Shown here one piece after another: positions 27,988 to 37,505 of a stretch of 64,000 nt of DNA. Source of the DNA: Clostridia bacterium (GTDB lineage Bacteria; Bacillota; Clostridia; Saccharofermentanales; Saccharofermentanaceae); NCBI GenBank assembly GCA_024403775.1, contig JAKSRE010000014.1:1-64000 (forward strand). Direction: 5' to 3'. Positions within the stretch are counted from its first letter, which is position 1; each line of letters starts with the position of its first letter. Made by a program: the position numbers and the translations under genes. The notes beneath the pieces were generated by a model. That model saw nothing but the letters and a program-made list of their open reading frames with translations, made no database searches and was not told the DNA's origin.

Positions 27988-28116
27988 AATAACAATTCTT
28001 TTTTATATTGCGTTTTTTGAATTGTAAATTGAATCTAGATTAAGTAAAATAATTAGAGAGTTAGATACTCTATTAATTAAGCCAATTTTCTATATATATC
28101 TATCCCTTATTATATG

Positions 28117-28160
28117 TTGACGGCATATCGAGCTGGTAAGACAGTTCGATGTGCCGTCAA
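28117..28160. repeat. Long perfect hairpin, 19-bp stem
   Basis: Two 19-nt arms (28117-28135 and 28142-28160) pair throughout, with two G-U wobbles when read as RNA, around a 6-nt loop. No U-run follows on either strand, so it is not a normal terminator. It lies between two convergent genes. The rest of 27988-28170 shows no gene. Confidence 0.65.
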
Positions 28161-28172
28161 TCATTTGGGTGA

Positions 28173-28208
28173 AACAAAAGGGATGTCATTTATTATCTCT
28201 GACATCCC
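28173..28208 (-). terminator. Terminator of the D-2-hydroxyacid dehydrogenase gene
   Basis: On the minus strand GGGATGTCA and TGACATCCC (28200-28208 and 28180-28188) form a 9-bp stem followed by TTTTGTTT. Confidence 0.85.
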
Positions 28209-28231
28209 CTGTTATGTGATTGCAATTTGTT

Positions 28232-29188
28232 TTAATTTACTACGTTGATTGGTTCACCTGATACAAATGCTCTTATATTTTTATAAGCAACATCGAGAAG
28301 TCTCTCTCTTGTCTCAAGTGGAGCCCAGGCGGTATGTGGAGTAAGATAGCAGTTAGGAGCTCCGAGGAGTGGACAGTTCTCAGGCATTGGCTCAACAGTT
28401 ATTACATCTGCGGCATAACCCTTTACCTTTCCTGATTTAAGAGCCTCGGCCATGTCTTTCTCATTTACAATTGGACCTCTTGCAGTATTAATAACTCTGA
28501 TGCCGTCCTTAAAAAGGGCAATTGAATCTTTATTGATGAGGTCTTTTGAGCTGTCGTTAAGAGGACAGTGAAGTGACAGATAATCTGCATTCTTTACAGC
28601 CAGATCAAAAGGCAGAATCTCATATTTAAATCCTGGATAAGATTTTGAAGGATCACGGCCGACACCGATTACCTCCATTCCAAGGCTACTACAGATATCT
28701 GCTACCTTGCATCCGATTTTTCCAAGACCGACAATTGCAATTTTCTTGTTCCAAAGCTCAGTTAATGGCATTTTCCAGTAGCAGAACTGCTCAGATTTAA
28801 CCCAGTCACCAGCTTGAACGCTGCTATTATGAATTCCAACATGGTTAGTCATCTCAAGAAGAAGCGCAATAGTCATCTGCGCTGTAGCGAATGTCGCATA
28901 TTCAGGAACATTGGTAACAACAATTCCGTGTTCTTTTGCAGCGGCAAGATCAACCACATTATATCCAGTGGCAAGTACACCGATATATTTAAGGTTAGGG
29001 AGCTGCTCAATTATTTCTCTTGTAAATATGGTCTTATTTGTGAGGCAAATCTCAGCGTCCTGAGCACGTTCAATCACCTGTTCAGGTGCAGTATAAGGAT
29101 ATGGAGTTATTTCTCCCATCTTTTCGAAAAGTGACCAGGACAAATCTCCAGGATTTGCTGCGCCAGCATCGAGTACAACAATTTTCAT
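28232..29188 (-). CDS. D-2-hydroxyacid dehydrogenase
   Basis: A 318-residue NAD(P)-dependent dehydrogenase of the glycerate/hydroxypyruvate reductase type. The Rossmann motif is GLGKIGCKVADIC. Catalytic Arg is in INTARGPIVN, Glu in VEPMPENCPLL and His in LTPHTAWAP. The N-terminal substrate domain contains LKYIGVLATGYNVVD. Substrates could be glycerate, hydroxypyruvate or another 2-keto acid; the sequence does not decide. It is a single gene with its own terminator, divergent from the CbiG-like gene. Confidence 0.92.
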   Translation of the reverse strand: MKIVVLDAGAANPGDLSWSLFEKMGEITPYPYTAPEQVIERAQDAEICLTNKTIFTREIIEQLPNLKYIGVLATGYNVVDLAAAKEHGIVVTNVPEYATFATAQMTIALLLEMTNHVGIHNSSVQAGDWVKSEQFCYWKMPLTELWNKKIAIVGLGKIGCKVADICSSLGMEVIGVGRDPSKSYPGFKYEILPFDLAVKNADYLSLHCPLNDSSKDLINKDSIALFKDGIRVINTARGPIVNEKDMAEALKSGKVKGYAADVITVEPMPENCPLLGAPNCYLTPHTAWAPLETRERLLDVAYKNIRAFVSGEPINVVN

Positions 29189-29241
29189 ATTTTTCTCCTT
29201 TTGAGTTACAATTATATATATTGTGCGACAAAAGGGGAGCT

Positions 29242-30270
29242 ATGACAATGCGTATTTTCTTATTTTTGCAATTTGGTACTTCTGGTACAAAACTAGATGA
29301 CATTAAGAGTTTTCTTGGTGGCAGCGATGTCGAAGTGCTTAAAACACTAGATCAAAGTAAGCTTAATAAAGACTCCCTTCTCATAGCATCGCTCCCGCTT
29401 GAGATTTTATTTAAGATGGCAGCAGAGTATGAGTGCTCAGTCATTAATATAAATCCTAATTTTAAGTACATAATGCTTGTTAAGAATAGTAATTCAAAAA
29501 GAGAGGTAAATGATATAGCAGAAAATCTCTCTAATAAGTTTGGTCTTACCTATATTAATGAGAAAGAAGATACTTCTTCTGTGGCACCAGTCATCAAAAA
29601 GGAAGAAGGAGCGTACTATAGTTCTGATATCAGCCTCCTAAAAGTTAATGAAAAGTTAAGAAATGGCGAGAAAATTAATGTTTTTTCTGATCTGAATGTC
29701 TTCTACGGTGACGAGATTATCAATTCAAATTACTTAAATGTGACCAGGTTTGTCGGCATAAATGTATACGACAGACTGGTCCAGAATTACAGAAATGCAA
29801 ACGCCAAAAATGAGGTTTCAATATTCATAACGCACTTCAATCTTGACGATGAATTAAACGAGATTGAAAGATCTGAAAATGTCCTTTTAATTACTCCCAA
29901 GAATCTGATTCTTGGCATTGAATATGTTAGACGAGCAAGCCCTGAATATGCCGTAGATGGCCTTCTGGCCGCGGTTCGAGACAATCATATAAACATAAAT
30001 GCGATTAATAATATTGCCATGTTAAGCCTTGCAACCAAGAGTGATATTGTGCCTTATCTTACCTCGAAAATTGATGCAGAATGCATAGGCTATGACAGCA
30101 AACGCTTTGTCACAAGACGTGAAAAATATGGTCTGTCTGAGCTTCTTGCACTAACTGAATTTAAGGATGGAAATCTTATAATCTCCAATAAAGATCTTCG
30201 AAATGGAATCGTTTTCTCACTGGTAAGTCCATCTGGACTTTTTGCTAACTTTTTTTTAATTAAATCTTAA
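29242..30270 (+). CDS. Orphan CbiG-like (cobalamin pathway) protein
   Basis: A 342-residue protein whose order of domains looks like cobalt-precorrin-5A hydrolase, CbiG. There is a reduced N-terminal part ending KREVNDIAENLSNKFGLTY, a middle domain around INVFSDLNVFYGD, and a C-terminal domain LILGIEYVRRASPEY, then INNIAMLSLATKSD. CbiG opens the delta-lactone ring of cobalt-precorrin-5A. No other cobalamin gene is nearby and the sequence is divergent, so the enzyme function is unproven. The ATG at 29242 has AAAGGGGAG upstream. It is transcribed away from the dehydrogenase and precedes the first lipoprotein gene. Confidence 0.6.
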   Translation: MTMRIFLFLQFGTSGTKLDDIKSFLGGSDVEVLKTLDQSKLNKDSLLIASLPLEILFKMAAEYECSVININPNFKYIMLVKNSNSKREVNDIAENLSNKFGLTYINEKEDTSSVAPVIKKEEGAYYSSDISLLKVNEKLRNGEKINVFSDLNVFYGDEIINSNYLNVTRFVGINVYDRLVQNYRNANAKNEVSIFITHFNLDDELNEIERSENVLLITPKNLILGIEYVRRASPEYAVDGLLAAVRDNHININAINNIAMLSLATKSDIVPYLTSKIDAECIGYDSKRFVTRREKYGLSELLALTEFKDGNLIISNKDLRNGIVFSLVSPSGLFANFFLIKS

Positions 30271-30333
30271 ATTCTTTTTATTCATTAGTATTATATAATG
30301 AATTTGTTCAATTATGACAAAAGGAGTAACGAT

Positions 30334-32823
30334 ATGAAAAAAAGAAAGATTCTTTCATTAATCCTTTCGATGGTTATGGCTACTACAGGTTTGTTTACAG
30401 TTGCAGGCTGTTCTAAGCTCACAGGGGGAAAGGGTGCAGTTAAAAAGAAGGTAGTAACAATTGAGGAAAATACACCTTGGTTTAATTCTACTAGATGTGT
30501 TGTGGAAAAAGACTATGCAAAAGAATATGGTCTTGAGTACTGTTATTCATATGGAGATCCATTTTTCTGTGATGAGGGTGTACTTATCTATTATGACGGA
30601 TTCAACATAGACACTTGGGAAGAAAATGATTATATGACGAAGGAAGATTCTGAGATTGCAGCACATGCTCTTGAACTTCAGTTCGGAAGACTTGACTGCT
30701 ATGATCTGGAAGGAAATGTAGTATGGAGTGTTGATACAAGTTCAACTTTTGCCAGCAATGAACCAGGTAAATATTCTTATGTTAATGGTATAGTAAAGAA
30801 AGATAACGAGTGCTATATCAGAGTTGAGATGTATGATGATACTACTTTTACAAGCGAATCACTTTACTATAAGGTTGATACTTCAAATGGTAATATTGAT
30901 AAGACACCAGTAAAAGATGACGGTTTGGGTGATATTCCTGATATCGGAGATTCTAATACCTCTTACGAGAGAACATTCTCTCAGGGTAAGACAGCAGTAC
31001 ACACATTCTACGGCTGGAGTGAGACTGGTGATCCATTTTATAAATTTGCTATCGTTGATGCTTCTGGTAAGACAACGGTTGTTGATAGCAGAGATTTCTT
31101 AACAGGACTTGCTGTTTATGATGTTTCAGGTGGTGCATTCTTAAGTGATACAGAAGTTATCATGTTTGCTTCTACAAGCAGTTCAGTTGGTATGCTCAGC
31201 CTCGATCTCGAGAAGAAAGAACTAAGTGTATACGAGGCACCAGAAGGTCTTGAGGGCATTAATTCATACGATCTTGTTGAACTTGATAATGAATTTTATG
31301 TAAGAAATACTGAAGGTATCTCAAAGGTTGACTTCATTAATGGTACAAAAGAGGAGATTTTCTCTTTCTCTGACTGCAATATTAACCTTTTTGAAGTAAA
31401 TAATCTTTCAATTGGTAAGATTACTGATGATGAGATTCTTCTTAGTGGTCAGGTTTGGGATCAGTATGGTAGTGGTTCAAAGCAAGTAATCTACTCCATT
31501 ACAAAGGCAGATTCAAATCCTAACGTTGGTAAGATTTTACTTAGCGCTTCTAACCTTTCATGGCTTGATGAATCAACAGCTGCTGCTATTTATGAATTCA
31601 ACAACACAAATGAGAAGTACTTCATTAGTTATGACGAGAATTATACTGTTGATTATAATCAGATTGATTTTAGTGCTTCAGAAGAAGATTATAATGCACA
31701 GATTATGGATCAGGAAGTTGAGTTATCAAAACAGCTTGCTATGGATTTGATGAATGGCGAAGGTCCTGATATTCTTCTTAATGCTGCATCAATGCAGGAA
31801 CTTAATAATCCTGATTACCTTGTTGATTTGTCAGACTATATCAAAGATATGAGTAATGAAGATTACTTTATGAATATTGTTGATGCTGCTAAGCAGGATG
31901 ATAAGCTTTATCAGTTGCCATTAACTTTCTATATTGAGGCTCTCTATGGTCCATCAGGCTTAGGTGAGAGTGGTGTAGGATTTACATTCGATGAGTATGA
32001 CACTATTGTTGATGAGCACTGTAACGGAAATGATCCTTTGAATTTGAATTATGGAAGATTAGATGTATTTAGAACACTTATTGCAAATATTGGTACACCA
32101 ATCGTAGATTCCAAGGGTAAAGTTAATTTGAATTCAGATGAGTTCAAGGCAATTTGTGAGTACTGCGCACAATATCCTGAGAAAAGCTATTATGATGACA
32201 ATGAAGAGTTTATGGGAAGCGTGGCTTACTATGGTCCAGGCGGCGACTCAATGGATTATGATTCAGGCGACATCAAGTTGATGTATGTTGGATCTTCTTA
32301 CACAATTCTTAATTCAGTATTGTCAGATAAGGATAATGCAAATAAGTCATTCTATGGTTATCCATCATTTGATGGAAAGGGACCATCTGCTACTATCGAT
32401 GGTTCAGTAGCTATTGCTGCTTCATGTGCAAACAGTGACGGAGCATGGGAATTCATTGAGACAATTTTGGATGATGAGTGCCTTGGTAAGTCATATTCAT
32501 TAACAATCTCAAGAGCTGCTTTTGAGAACAGTATTATCTCTGGAGTTGAGGAGTTTAATAAGTCAGTTGATGATAATAAGCGCTGGATGAGCGAAGCTGA
32601 GATGCAGATGTATGGACTTGCTACAGAGTATGCGAATATCGACGATCTTGACTCCGTTATTGCTGCATTAGAGTCAATCAATTCTGTTGATGGTATTGAC
32701 ACAGAGATGCTTCAGATTATAAGTGAGGAGATTCAGCCTTACTTTGCAGAGCAGAAGTCACTCGAGGATGTTCTTTTGATTATGGAAGACAAGTGCCAGA
32801 CTGTTGTTGACGAGCGTGCTTAA
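30334..32823 (+). CDS. Large solute-binding lipoprotein, paralogue 1
   Basis: An 829-residue secreted lipoprotein. The signal peptide ends in FTVAGC with lipidated Cys26. The first roughly 400 residues are repeats of beta-strand-like segments ending in short aspartate/glycine turns, perhaps a propeller-like sensor region (inference). The second half looks like a type 1 extracellular solute-binding domain: MNGEGPDILLNAASMQEL, YQLPLTFYIEALYGPSG, FTFDEYDTIV, FYGYPSFDG, and C-terminal QPYFAEQKSLEDVL. The true ATG (30334) follows AAAAGGAGT. No permease genes are adjacent. The two paralogues lie at 33007 and 40097. Confidence 0.85.
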   Translation: MKKRKILSLILSMVMATTGLFTVAGCSKLTGGKGAVKKKVVTIEENTPWFNSTRCVVEKDYAKEYGLEYCYSYGDPFFCDEGVLIYYDGFNIDTWEENDYMTKEDSEIAAHALELQFGRLDCYDLEGNVVWSVDTSSTFASNEPGKYSYVNGIVKKDNECYIRVEMYDDTTFTSESLYYKVDTSNGNIDKTPVKDDGLGDIPDIGDSNTSYERTFSQGKTAVHTFYGWSETGDPFYKFAIVDASGKTTVVDSRDFLTGLAVYDVSGGAFLSDTEVIMFASTSSSVGMLSLDLEKKELSVYEAPEGLEGINSYDLVELDNEFYVRNTEGISKVDFINGTKEEIFSFSDCNINLFEVNNLSIGKITDDEILLSGQVWDQYGSGSKQVIYSITKADSNPNVGKILLSASNLSWLDESTAAAIYEFNNTNEKYFISYDENYTVDYNQIDFSASEEDYNAQIMDQEVELSKQLAMDLMNGEGPDILLNAASMQELNNPDYLVDLSDYIKDMSNEDYFMNIVDAAKQDDKLYQLPLTFYIEALYGPSGLGESGVGFTFDEYDTIVDEHCNGNDPLNLNYGRLDVFRTLIANIGTPIVDSKGKVNLNSDEFKAICEYCAQYPEKSYYDDNEEFMGSVAYYGPGGDSMDYDSGDIKLMYVGSSYTILNSVLSDKDNANKSFYGYPSFDGKGPSATIDGSVAIAASCANSDGAWEFIETILDDECLGKSYSLTISRAAFENSIISGVEEFNKSVDDNKRWMSEAEMQMYGLATEYANIDDLDSVIAALESINSVDGIDTEMLQIISEEIQPYFAEQKSLEDVLLIMEDKCQTVVDERA

Positions 32824-32860
32824 TTGATAAAATTAGCTTATTTGTAAAAATGTTTAAATT

Positions 32861-32898
32861 ACTGTCCTTCGATATATATGTCGGAGGACAGTATTTTC
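32861..32898 (+). terminator. Terminator after lipoprotein 1
   Basis: ACTGTCCTTCGA (32861-32872) pairs over 12 bp, with two G-T wobbles, to TCGGAGGACAGT (32881-32892), followed by ATTTTCTT. Confidence 0.85.
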
Positions 32899-33006
32899 TT
32901 AAGGATTTTTTAATAATTTTATTTCTATATATTTAATACAAATAAAGATATAATCAGTTCAGTATGATGAGTTACTATCTTTGTTAGTTCGTAGGAGGAG
33001 AGGAAG

Positions 33007-35472
33007 ATGAATAATAAGAAAGTATCAGTAGCATTACTTTCTTTATTAATATTTTGTAGTAATCTTCTTATGCTTACTAGTTGTTCAAAAACGGTAAGCA
33101 TTGGTAAAGGTCCTTCCAAGAATAAGGTGGTACAGATTGCCGAAGACTCTCCATGGTATGACAGTAAGCGAATGGTATGTGGTGAGGAATATCAGGAAAT
33201 GGGTCTGGACTATTTTTACTTTTCTAGCCCAATAGTAACTTCTGACGGCCTTTTGTTTTATGTTTATGGCTACAAAGCTAATGCATACAATGATTCCAGA
33301 TTTGCTGAGGCTAATATAAATGAATATGGCGACGTGGTAATTGATGATATTGTTTATTATGGTTATGACGGCAGTATTATCTGGAAAAATGATTTGTCCC
33401 AGTATTGCACTTATGACAGTGAAGACTCTGTATATATTGAAGGAATCAGAAAATTCGGTAATGAATGTTATGTAAGCATGGGTTTTTACACTGGTGGTAC
33501 AGATGAATATGGTAATTATGTAGATGACTACGGTAATTATGAATATATCATTGATATGGAAAATGGTGAGATAGACACCAGCACGCCTGCTGATTTTGCC
33601 TATACGAGTGTCATAGAAGACGAGTATGGCTCATTTGTTCATCCTGAGAATGTATTTGAAATTGATTCGGGAATGGTTATTGTTACTTTCTTTGGCTGGT
33701 ATAATGACAAGCCAGCTTATACCTTAAGTGTTGCTGATGAAAATGAAGAGGTATTAATTGATCTTAATGATTATTTTCCAAAAGAAGATATATGGGATAT
33801 TTCTTCTATTATTTCAATTGATGATAATAAAGTCATACTTATTACCAGTGGTTCCATTGATGCTATAGAATTTGATCTTAATACAGGTGAGATGAGCGAG
33901 TACGAGCTCCCTGAGGGGCTTGAGGATTTGTATCTCTACAATCTTTATAATGTAAATGGCAAGAACTATTATAGCGATGCCGAAAATGTGTATTCCGTAA
34001 ATCTTAAAACTGGAACAAAGGAAACTGTTTTCTCATTCTCAGAATGCTGTGTAAATCTTTCTGAGGTCGAAGGGATGGGAATAAGTGCTGTCTCAGATGA
34101 GAGAATCGTCTTATATGGTGAGGTTTATGGATTAGATAATGTGACACCGTCTATTCTGATTTATGAATTTACTCCAGCTGTGACTAATCCTAATGCAGGT
34201 AAAGTTATACTTACAGCTTCTAATCTTGGATTTCTGGATGGCACACTGGGCGCGGCACTGTACGATTTTAATACAAATAATAAGAATTACTTTATACAGT
34301 ATAATGAGAAATACACTATAAATCACAATGATTTTTATTATGTGGACAGCCCATATTATGCAGAAGAACTTCTCGCGGAGCAAAACAGACTCTATAGTAA
34401 GCTTTCCAGTGATTTGATGTCAGGAGAAGGTCCTGATATTATTCTTAATGCTTTTTCTATGAAACAGCTTAATAGTACTGACTATCTTATAGATTTGACT
34501 GACTATATAACTGAGATTGACGAAGAAGAGTATTTTATGAATATTATCGAAGCTTCTCGAATTGATGATAAACTTTATCAGATTCCAATTTCCTTCGGAT
34601 TTGATGCTTTATATGGCGCTAAGAACTTAAGTGCCAATAACGTTGGATTTACTTTTAACGAATATCTCGAAGTTGTTGAGGAGATGTGTAATGGCACGGA
34701 TCCTATGCAGCTTGATAATAACCGCCGTGATATACTGTCGATATTGTTATCAAGTATGTCGACTCCACTTATAAATGACAGGGGATATATCGAGTTGGAT
34801 ACTCAAGAATTCAGGGCTATTTGCGAATACTGTAAGGATCTGCCAGTAAAGAGTTTATTTAGTATGGCAGAAGATGAGAATGAGTTCTACGGAAGTTTAG
34901 GTATAGATTATTTTGATACTGGTGCACTTAAATGCATTAATTATGGTTCTCTTTGGAGTTCGCTCGAATCTTTCCTTGGAATAACCACAGAAGATGCCCT
35001 CTTCTATGGCTATCCTTCGTATGAGGGAACGGGAGCTACAGCCACAATTTTTAATTCAGTTGCCATTTCTGCTTCCTGTCCTAACTGTGATGCGGCATGG
35101 GGATTTATAGAGACTCTTCTTAAGCCAGAGATTTTATCGGAGGCTTACGATTTCCCTATATCTAAAACTGCGTTTTACGATAGTTCTGATCCTGTAATTA
35201 CACAATATAACGATAATATAGATAATATGAGAATGTGGTATACAGAGGAAGAAGCCACTGAATATGGTGTTTCTCTCGAATATGCGACAAAGGATAGTGT
35301 TAAGCAGATTGCATATGCTATTGGAAGAGTTACATCGGTAAGTTCTTTTGATACTCAGCTTCTACAGATTATTCTTGAAGAGATTCAGCCATATTTTGAT
35401 AATCAGAAATCTCTTGATGATGTGATTATAGTCATGGAAAACAGGTGCCAGGCGATAATTAATGCACGTTAA
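33007..35472 (+). CDS. Large solute-binding lipoprotein, paralogue 2
   Basis: An 821-residue lipoprotein paralogous to the genes at 30334 and 40097 but more divergent. The lipobox is MLTSC with Cys26. Features in common are a start of the mature protein with KNKVVQIAEDSPWYDS, the mid-protein GEGPDIILNAFSMKQL, FTFNEYLEVVEEM and the end QPYFDNQKSLDDVIIVMENRCQ. Tyr and Asp/Glu are very frequent, typical of extracellular carbohydrate-interacting proteins. AGGAGGAG precedes the ATG. It has its own upstream region, so the paralogues are probably separate transcripts responding to different signals. Confidence 0.85.
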   Translation: MNNKKVSVALLSLLIFCSNLLMLTSCSKTVSIGKGPSKNKVVQIAEDSPWYDSKRMVCGEEYQEMGLDYFYFSSPIVTSDGLLFYVYGYKANAYNDSRFAEANINEYGDVVIDDIVYYGYDGSIIWKNDLSQYCTYDSEDSVYIEGIRKFGNECYVSMGFYTGGTDEYGNYVDDYGNYEYIIDMENGEIDTSTPADFAYTSVIEDEYGSFVHPENVFEIDSGMVIVTFFGWYNDKPAYTLSVADENEEVLIDLNDYFPKEDIWDISSIISIDDNKVILITSGSIDAIEFDLNTGEMSEYELPEGLEDLYLYNLYNVNGKNYYSDAENVYSVNLKTGTKETVFSFSECCVNLSEVEGMGISAVSDERIVLYGEVYGLDNVTPSILIYEFTPAVTNPNAGKVILTASNLGFLDGTLGAALYDFNTNNKNYFIQYNEKYTINHNDFYYVDSPYYAEELLAEQNRLYSKLSSDLMSGEGPDIILNAFSMKQLNSTDYLIDLTDYITEIDEEEYFMNIIEASRIDDKLYQIPISFGFDALYGAKNLSANNVGFTFNEYLEVVEEMCNGTDPMQLDNNRRDILSILLSSMSTPLINDRGYIELDTQEFRAICEYCKDLPVKSLFSMAEDENEFYGSLGIDYFDTGALKCINYGSLWSSLESFLGITTEDALFYGYPSYEGTGATATIFNSVAISASCPNCDAAWGFIETLLKPEILSEAYDFPISKTAFYDSSDPVITQYNDNIDNMRMWYTEEEATEYGVSLEYATKDSVKQIAYAIGRVTSVSSFDTQLLQIILEEIQPYFDNQKSLDDVIIVMENRCQAIINAR

Positions 35473-35513
35473 AGTAAAATGTATTTTTACAGTTGGAATA
35501 TATAAGAAAGAAG

Positions 35514-35547
35514 AAGGAGCTACTCATCTTTTTGTGAGAGCTCCTTT
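35514..35547. terminator. Possible two-way terminator between convergent genes
   Basis: AAGGAGCT (35514-35521) pairs with AGCTCCTT (35539-35546) across a 17-nt loop, with pyrimidine-rich flanks on both sides. It lies between lipoprotein 2 and the metalloprotease gene, overlapping the last codons of the latter. Confidence 0.5.
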
Positions 35548-36333
35548 CTTCTGGGCATTTTTCTTCTCATTTTGTTTTCTGTTTTTATCAGCTAGTTTTC
35601 TTGCTTTAACTTGCTGGAAACGCTTGGTAAAATTCTCAAACGATATTACGCGAGGAAAATACTGCATTTTACCAACACTCTGTGCTTTAAGCATCATGGC
35701 AACCTCTTCTGGCTGAACTCTGGTATTGGCATTCATCATATAATGGCCTGTACCTGGAGCTTCATAGTATCCACGATAGTATGCACCGTATGCATCACCT
35801 AATCCTAATACATGCCCAAACTCATGAGCTGCTGTCTGTTCATAGGTTTTAAGATAATTAGTTTTCCTTAAATATACTGAGCCAGGGTGTCTTGGAGTCC
35901 AGTTAAGACCGAAGCTCTCAAACTGACCATTATTTCTGAATATTCCCCAGATGCATCTGTAAAATGGACTTCTGACAAATGAGTATTTATTTAAAACCTC
36001 GTGATTGAATTTAAGATATCTCTGCTTGGTCTTAACACCATTATATCTGATGATGCGGACGTCTAATTTTACATTCTGTCCATCAGGTAAATTGTATGAG
36101 CCATTCCAGTTACGTACTATACCTTCACATATTGCATCAGCATATGTAAACAAGTCGTTCTTACACTGAAGGGAATGATCCTTTATACCGTCTTTAAGAG
36201 CTTTATATGGTTTAAGGAGACTTTTTGCAAATTTAGCAAACACATAAATAACCAGCTTGTCATCTTCAAAGCTTAGACGAACTGGATAGCGGTAAGGTTT
36301 ACTATATTTATAATCAAGAGACTTAATATCCAT
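35524..36333 (-). CDS. Metzincin-like zinc metalloprotease
   Basis: A 269-residue protein with the extended zinc motif HEFGHVLGLGD (170-180), in which two His and an Asp would bind zinc and Glu171 acts as base. GHYMMNA downstream resembles the metzincin Met-turn. The N-terminal half is unassigned. No signal peptide or membrane segment is visible, which is unusual because metzincins are mostly secreted. The C-terminal 35 residues are Lys/Arg-rich. The ATG at 36333 was chosen because the region further 5' overlaps the divergent gene, though its ribosome binding site is weak. Substrates unknown. Confidence 0.8.
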   Translation of the reverse strand: MDIKSLDYKYSKPYRYPVRLSFEDDKLVIYVFAKFAKSLLKPYKALKDGIKDHSLQCKNDLFTYADAICEGIVRNWNGSYNLPDGQNVKLDVRIIRYNGVKTKQRYLKFNHEVLNKYSFVRSPFYRCIWGIFRNNGQFESFGLNWTPRHPGSVYLRKTNYLKTYEQTAAHEFGHVLGLGDAYGAYYRGYYEAPGTGHYMMNANTRVQPEEVAMMLKAQSVGKMQYFPRVISFENFTKRFQQVKARKLADKNRKQNEKKNAQKKGALTKR

Positions 36334-36400
36334 AAAGCCATAATAACATATTATGCATTTGATGTTATAATCAAATAAAAACTTTTCGGAGATAAAAAGA

Positions 36401-36661
36401 ATGCGAGTAGAAGGTAGATTATTCAGAGAAAGTGTGATTCTGGCGGTTGAGTTTGTTGAATACTCAAATGACAGCTTAAGATTTAGTAAGGAACTGGAGA
36501 ATTCACTTATTCTTTTGTGCCGCAAACTTGATATTCCTGTACCAATGTGGCTCGAGAAGAATACTCAGGAGTTTGCTGCATTTAAGCAGACTATTTTCTT
36601 CAGTGAGCAGTTCTCTCAGGAAGTTAAATTCGACAGATTTCAGTTTAAGCTCTGTGAATAA
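36401..36661 (+). CDS. Small hypothetical protein, 86 residues
   Basis: A short soluble protein starting MRVEGRLFRESVILAVEFVE, with GGAGAT upstream of its ATG. Residues such as CRKLDIPVPMWLEKN suggest a compact alpha/beta fold. I recognise no family. It is divergent from the metalloprotease gene (67 nt between starts) and convergent with the divIC-like gene, 13 nt away. Possibly the product and the protease share a regulatory region. Confidence 0.7.
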   Translation: MRVEGRLFRESVILAVEFVEYSNDSLRFSKELENSLILLCRKLDIPVPMWLEKNTQEFAAFKQTIFFSEQFSQEVKFDRFQFKLCE

Positions 36662-36674
36662 AAACAGAAGGTAA

Positions 36675-36977
36675 TCAGCCTTCTGTTCTAAAGATTATTT
36701 CGCCTGGATAAACCATATCGAGATTTTGTCTTGCCATAGATTCGACATAGTCGCTGTCATAACCATCTTCGTTATAGCCCTGCAAAGTTCTGATCTTTGA
36801 TTTTAATTCTTCCTCTTCGCGGGCGAGCTCAATTGCTTCCTGTCTGAGTCTGGCTGACTGATTTTTGATATCGTAGAATCTGGTTGCACAGAATACAACT
36901 ATTACAATAGCTGCTACGAATAAAACAGTTGTAGTAAGGGACACGCCTCCCTTAAAAGAATGTTTCTTATGCAACAC
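36675..36977 (-). CDS. Septum formation initiator, DivIC/FtsB type
   Basis: A 100-residue bitopic membrane protein: a short basic cytoplasmic end, one membrane helix (about 13-33), and a coiled coil (about 37-70, with RLRQEAIELAREEEELKSK), then a conserved-looking C-terminal patch ESMARQNLDMVYPGEIIF. This is the layout of DivIC/FtsB, part of the divisome with FtsL and DivIB. GTG at 36977 is the start, with GAGGT 7 nt upstream. It is transcribed away from the T-box gene. Confidence 0.88.
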   Translation of the reverse strand: MLHKKHSFKGGVSLTTTVLFVAAIVIVVFCATRFYDIKNQSARLRQEAIELAREEEELKSKIRTLQGYNEDGYDSDYVESMARQNLDMVYPGEIIFRTEG

Positions 36978-37143
36978 TTACATTACCTCGATACAAGAAT
37001 TAACTTACATGAGTAATGATATATTATTTATTCTTCATAAACAATGAAGTTAGGCGTTTCTTAAAATAGTTGTAATCTAACAGTAAATTACTGTTGTTTT
37101 ATTTGTCGGAATGTGTTTTAATATGTACTGTCGTAATAGACTA

Positions 37144-37440
37144 AAGGCGATGACGAAGAGTTCGTTAATTACTTTTTATCCAGAGAGACAGCGTTATGGT
37201 GCGAGCTGTTATAAAATAGTATTAATGTATGTAGCTTCTGAGCCGGCGGAAAGAACGGATATTAATCCTATTAGACTTCGCCCGTGTTTGCTACGTTAGT
37301 GCATAGGAATTGTTGGATTCCGATAAGTGGCAGGTTTAATAACCTAGCAATTTGAGTGGTACCGCGGGTGCACGATAACTAAGATTTATCAGCGCTCGTC
37401 TCAAAGCAAAATGATGGCTTGTGAGACGAGTGTTTTTGTT
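37144..37440 (+). promoter_or_regulatory. T-box leader, predicted valine specifier
   Basis: A tRNA-sensing leader. Stem I starts at 37146 with GGCGATGACGAAG (K-turn) and has AGAGA at 37182-37186; its 3' side is TTAATGTATGTAGCTTC. Aligned to the known glycine T-box layout (specifier, purine, CUUC, GAGC), the specifier is GTA at 37231-37233, a valine codon. The T-box sequence is GAGTGGTACCGCGG (37354-37367); its UGGU would pair with ACCA ends having A73, as tRNA-Val does. A terminator (37395-37403 with 37422-37430, then TTTTT) follows. The 5' loop reads AGTT, not the usual AGTA. The controlled gene starts 66 nt after the terminator. The rest of 36978-37143 has no gene. Confidence 0.9.
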
Positions 37441-37505
37441 TCACAAAAAATTTATAGCTTAGAGTTTGAATATAACTTTGCGTAAGTTAGAAAGGAAGCG
37501 AAGAG

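Noticed and set aside
29086..29241. Longer N-terminus for the CbiG-like gene
   Set aside because: The added part overlaps the divergent dehydrogenase gene; AAAGGGGAG directly before ATG 29242 sets the start.
37111..37299. Short protein-coding frame in the T-box leader
   Set aside because: It overlaps stem I of the T-box; no ribosome binding site; RNA motifs explain the sequence.
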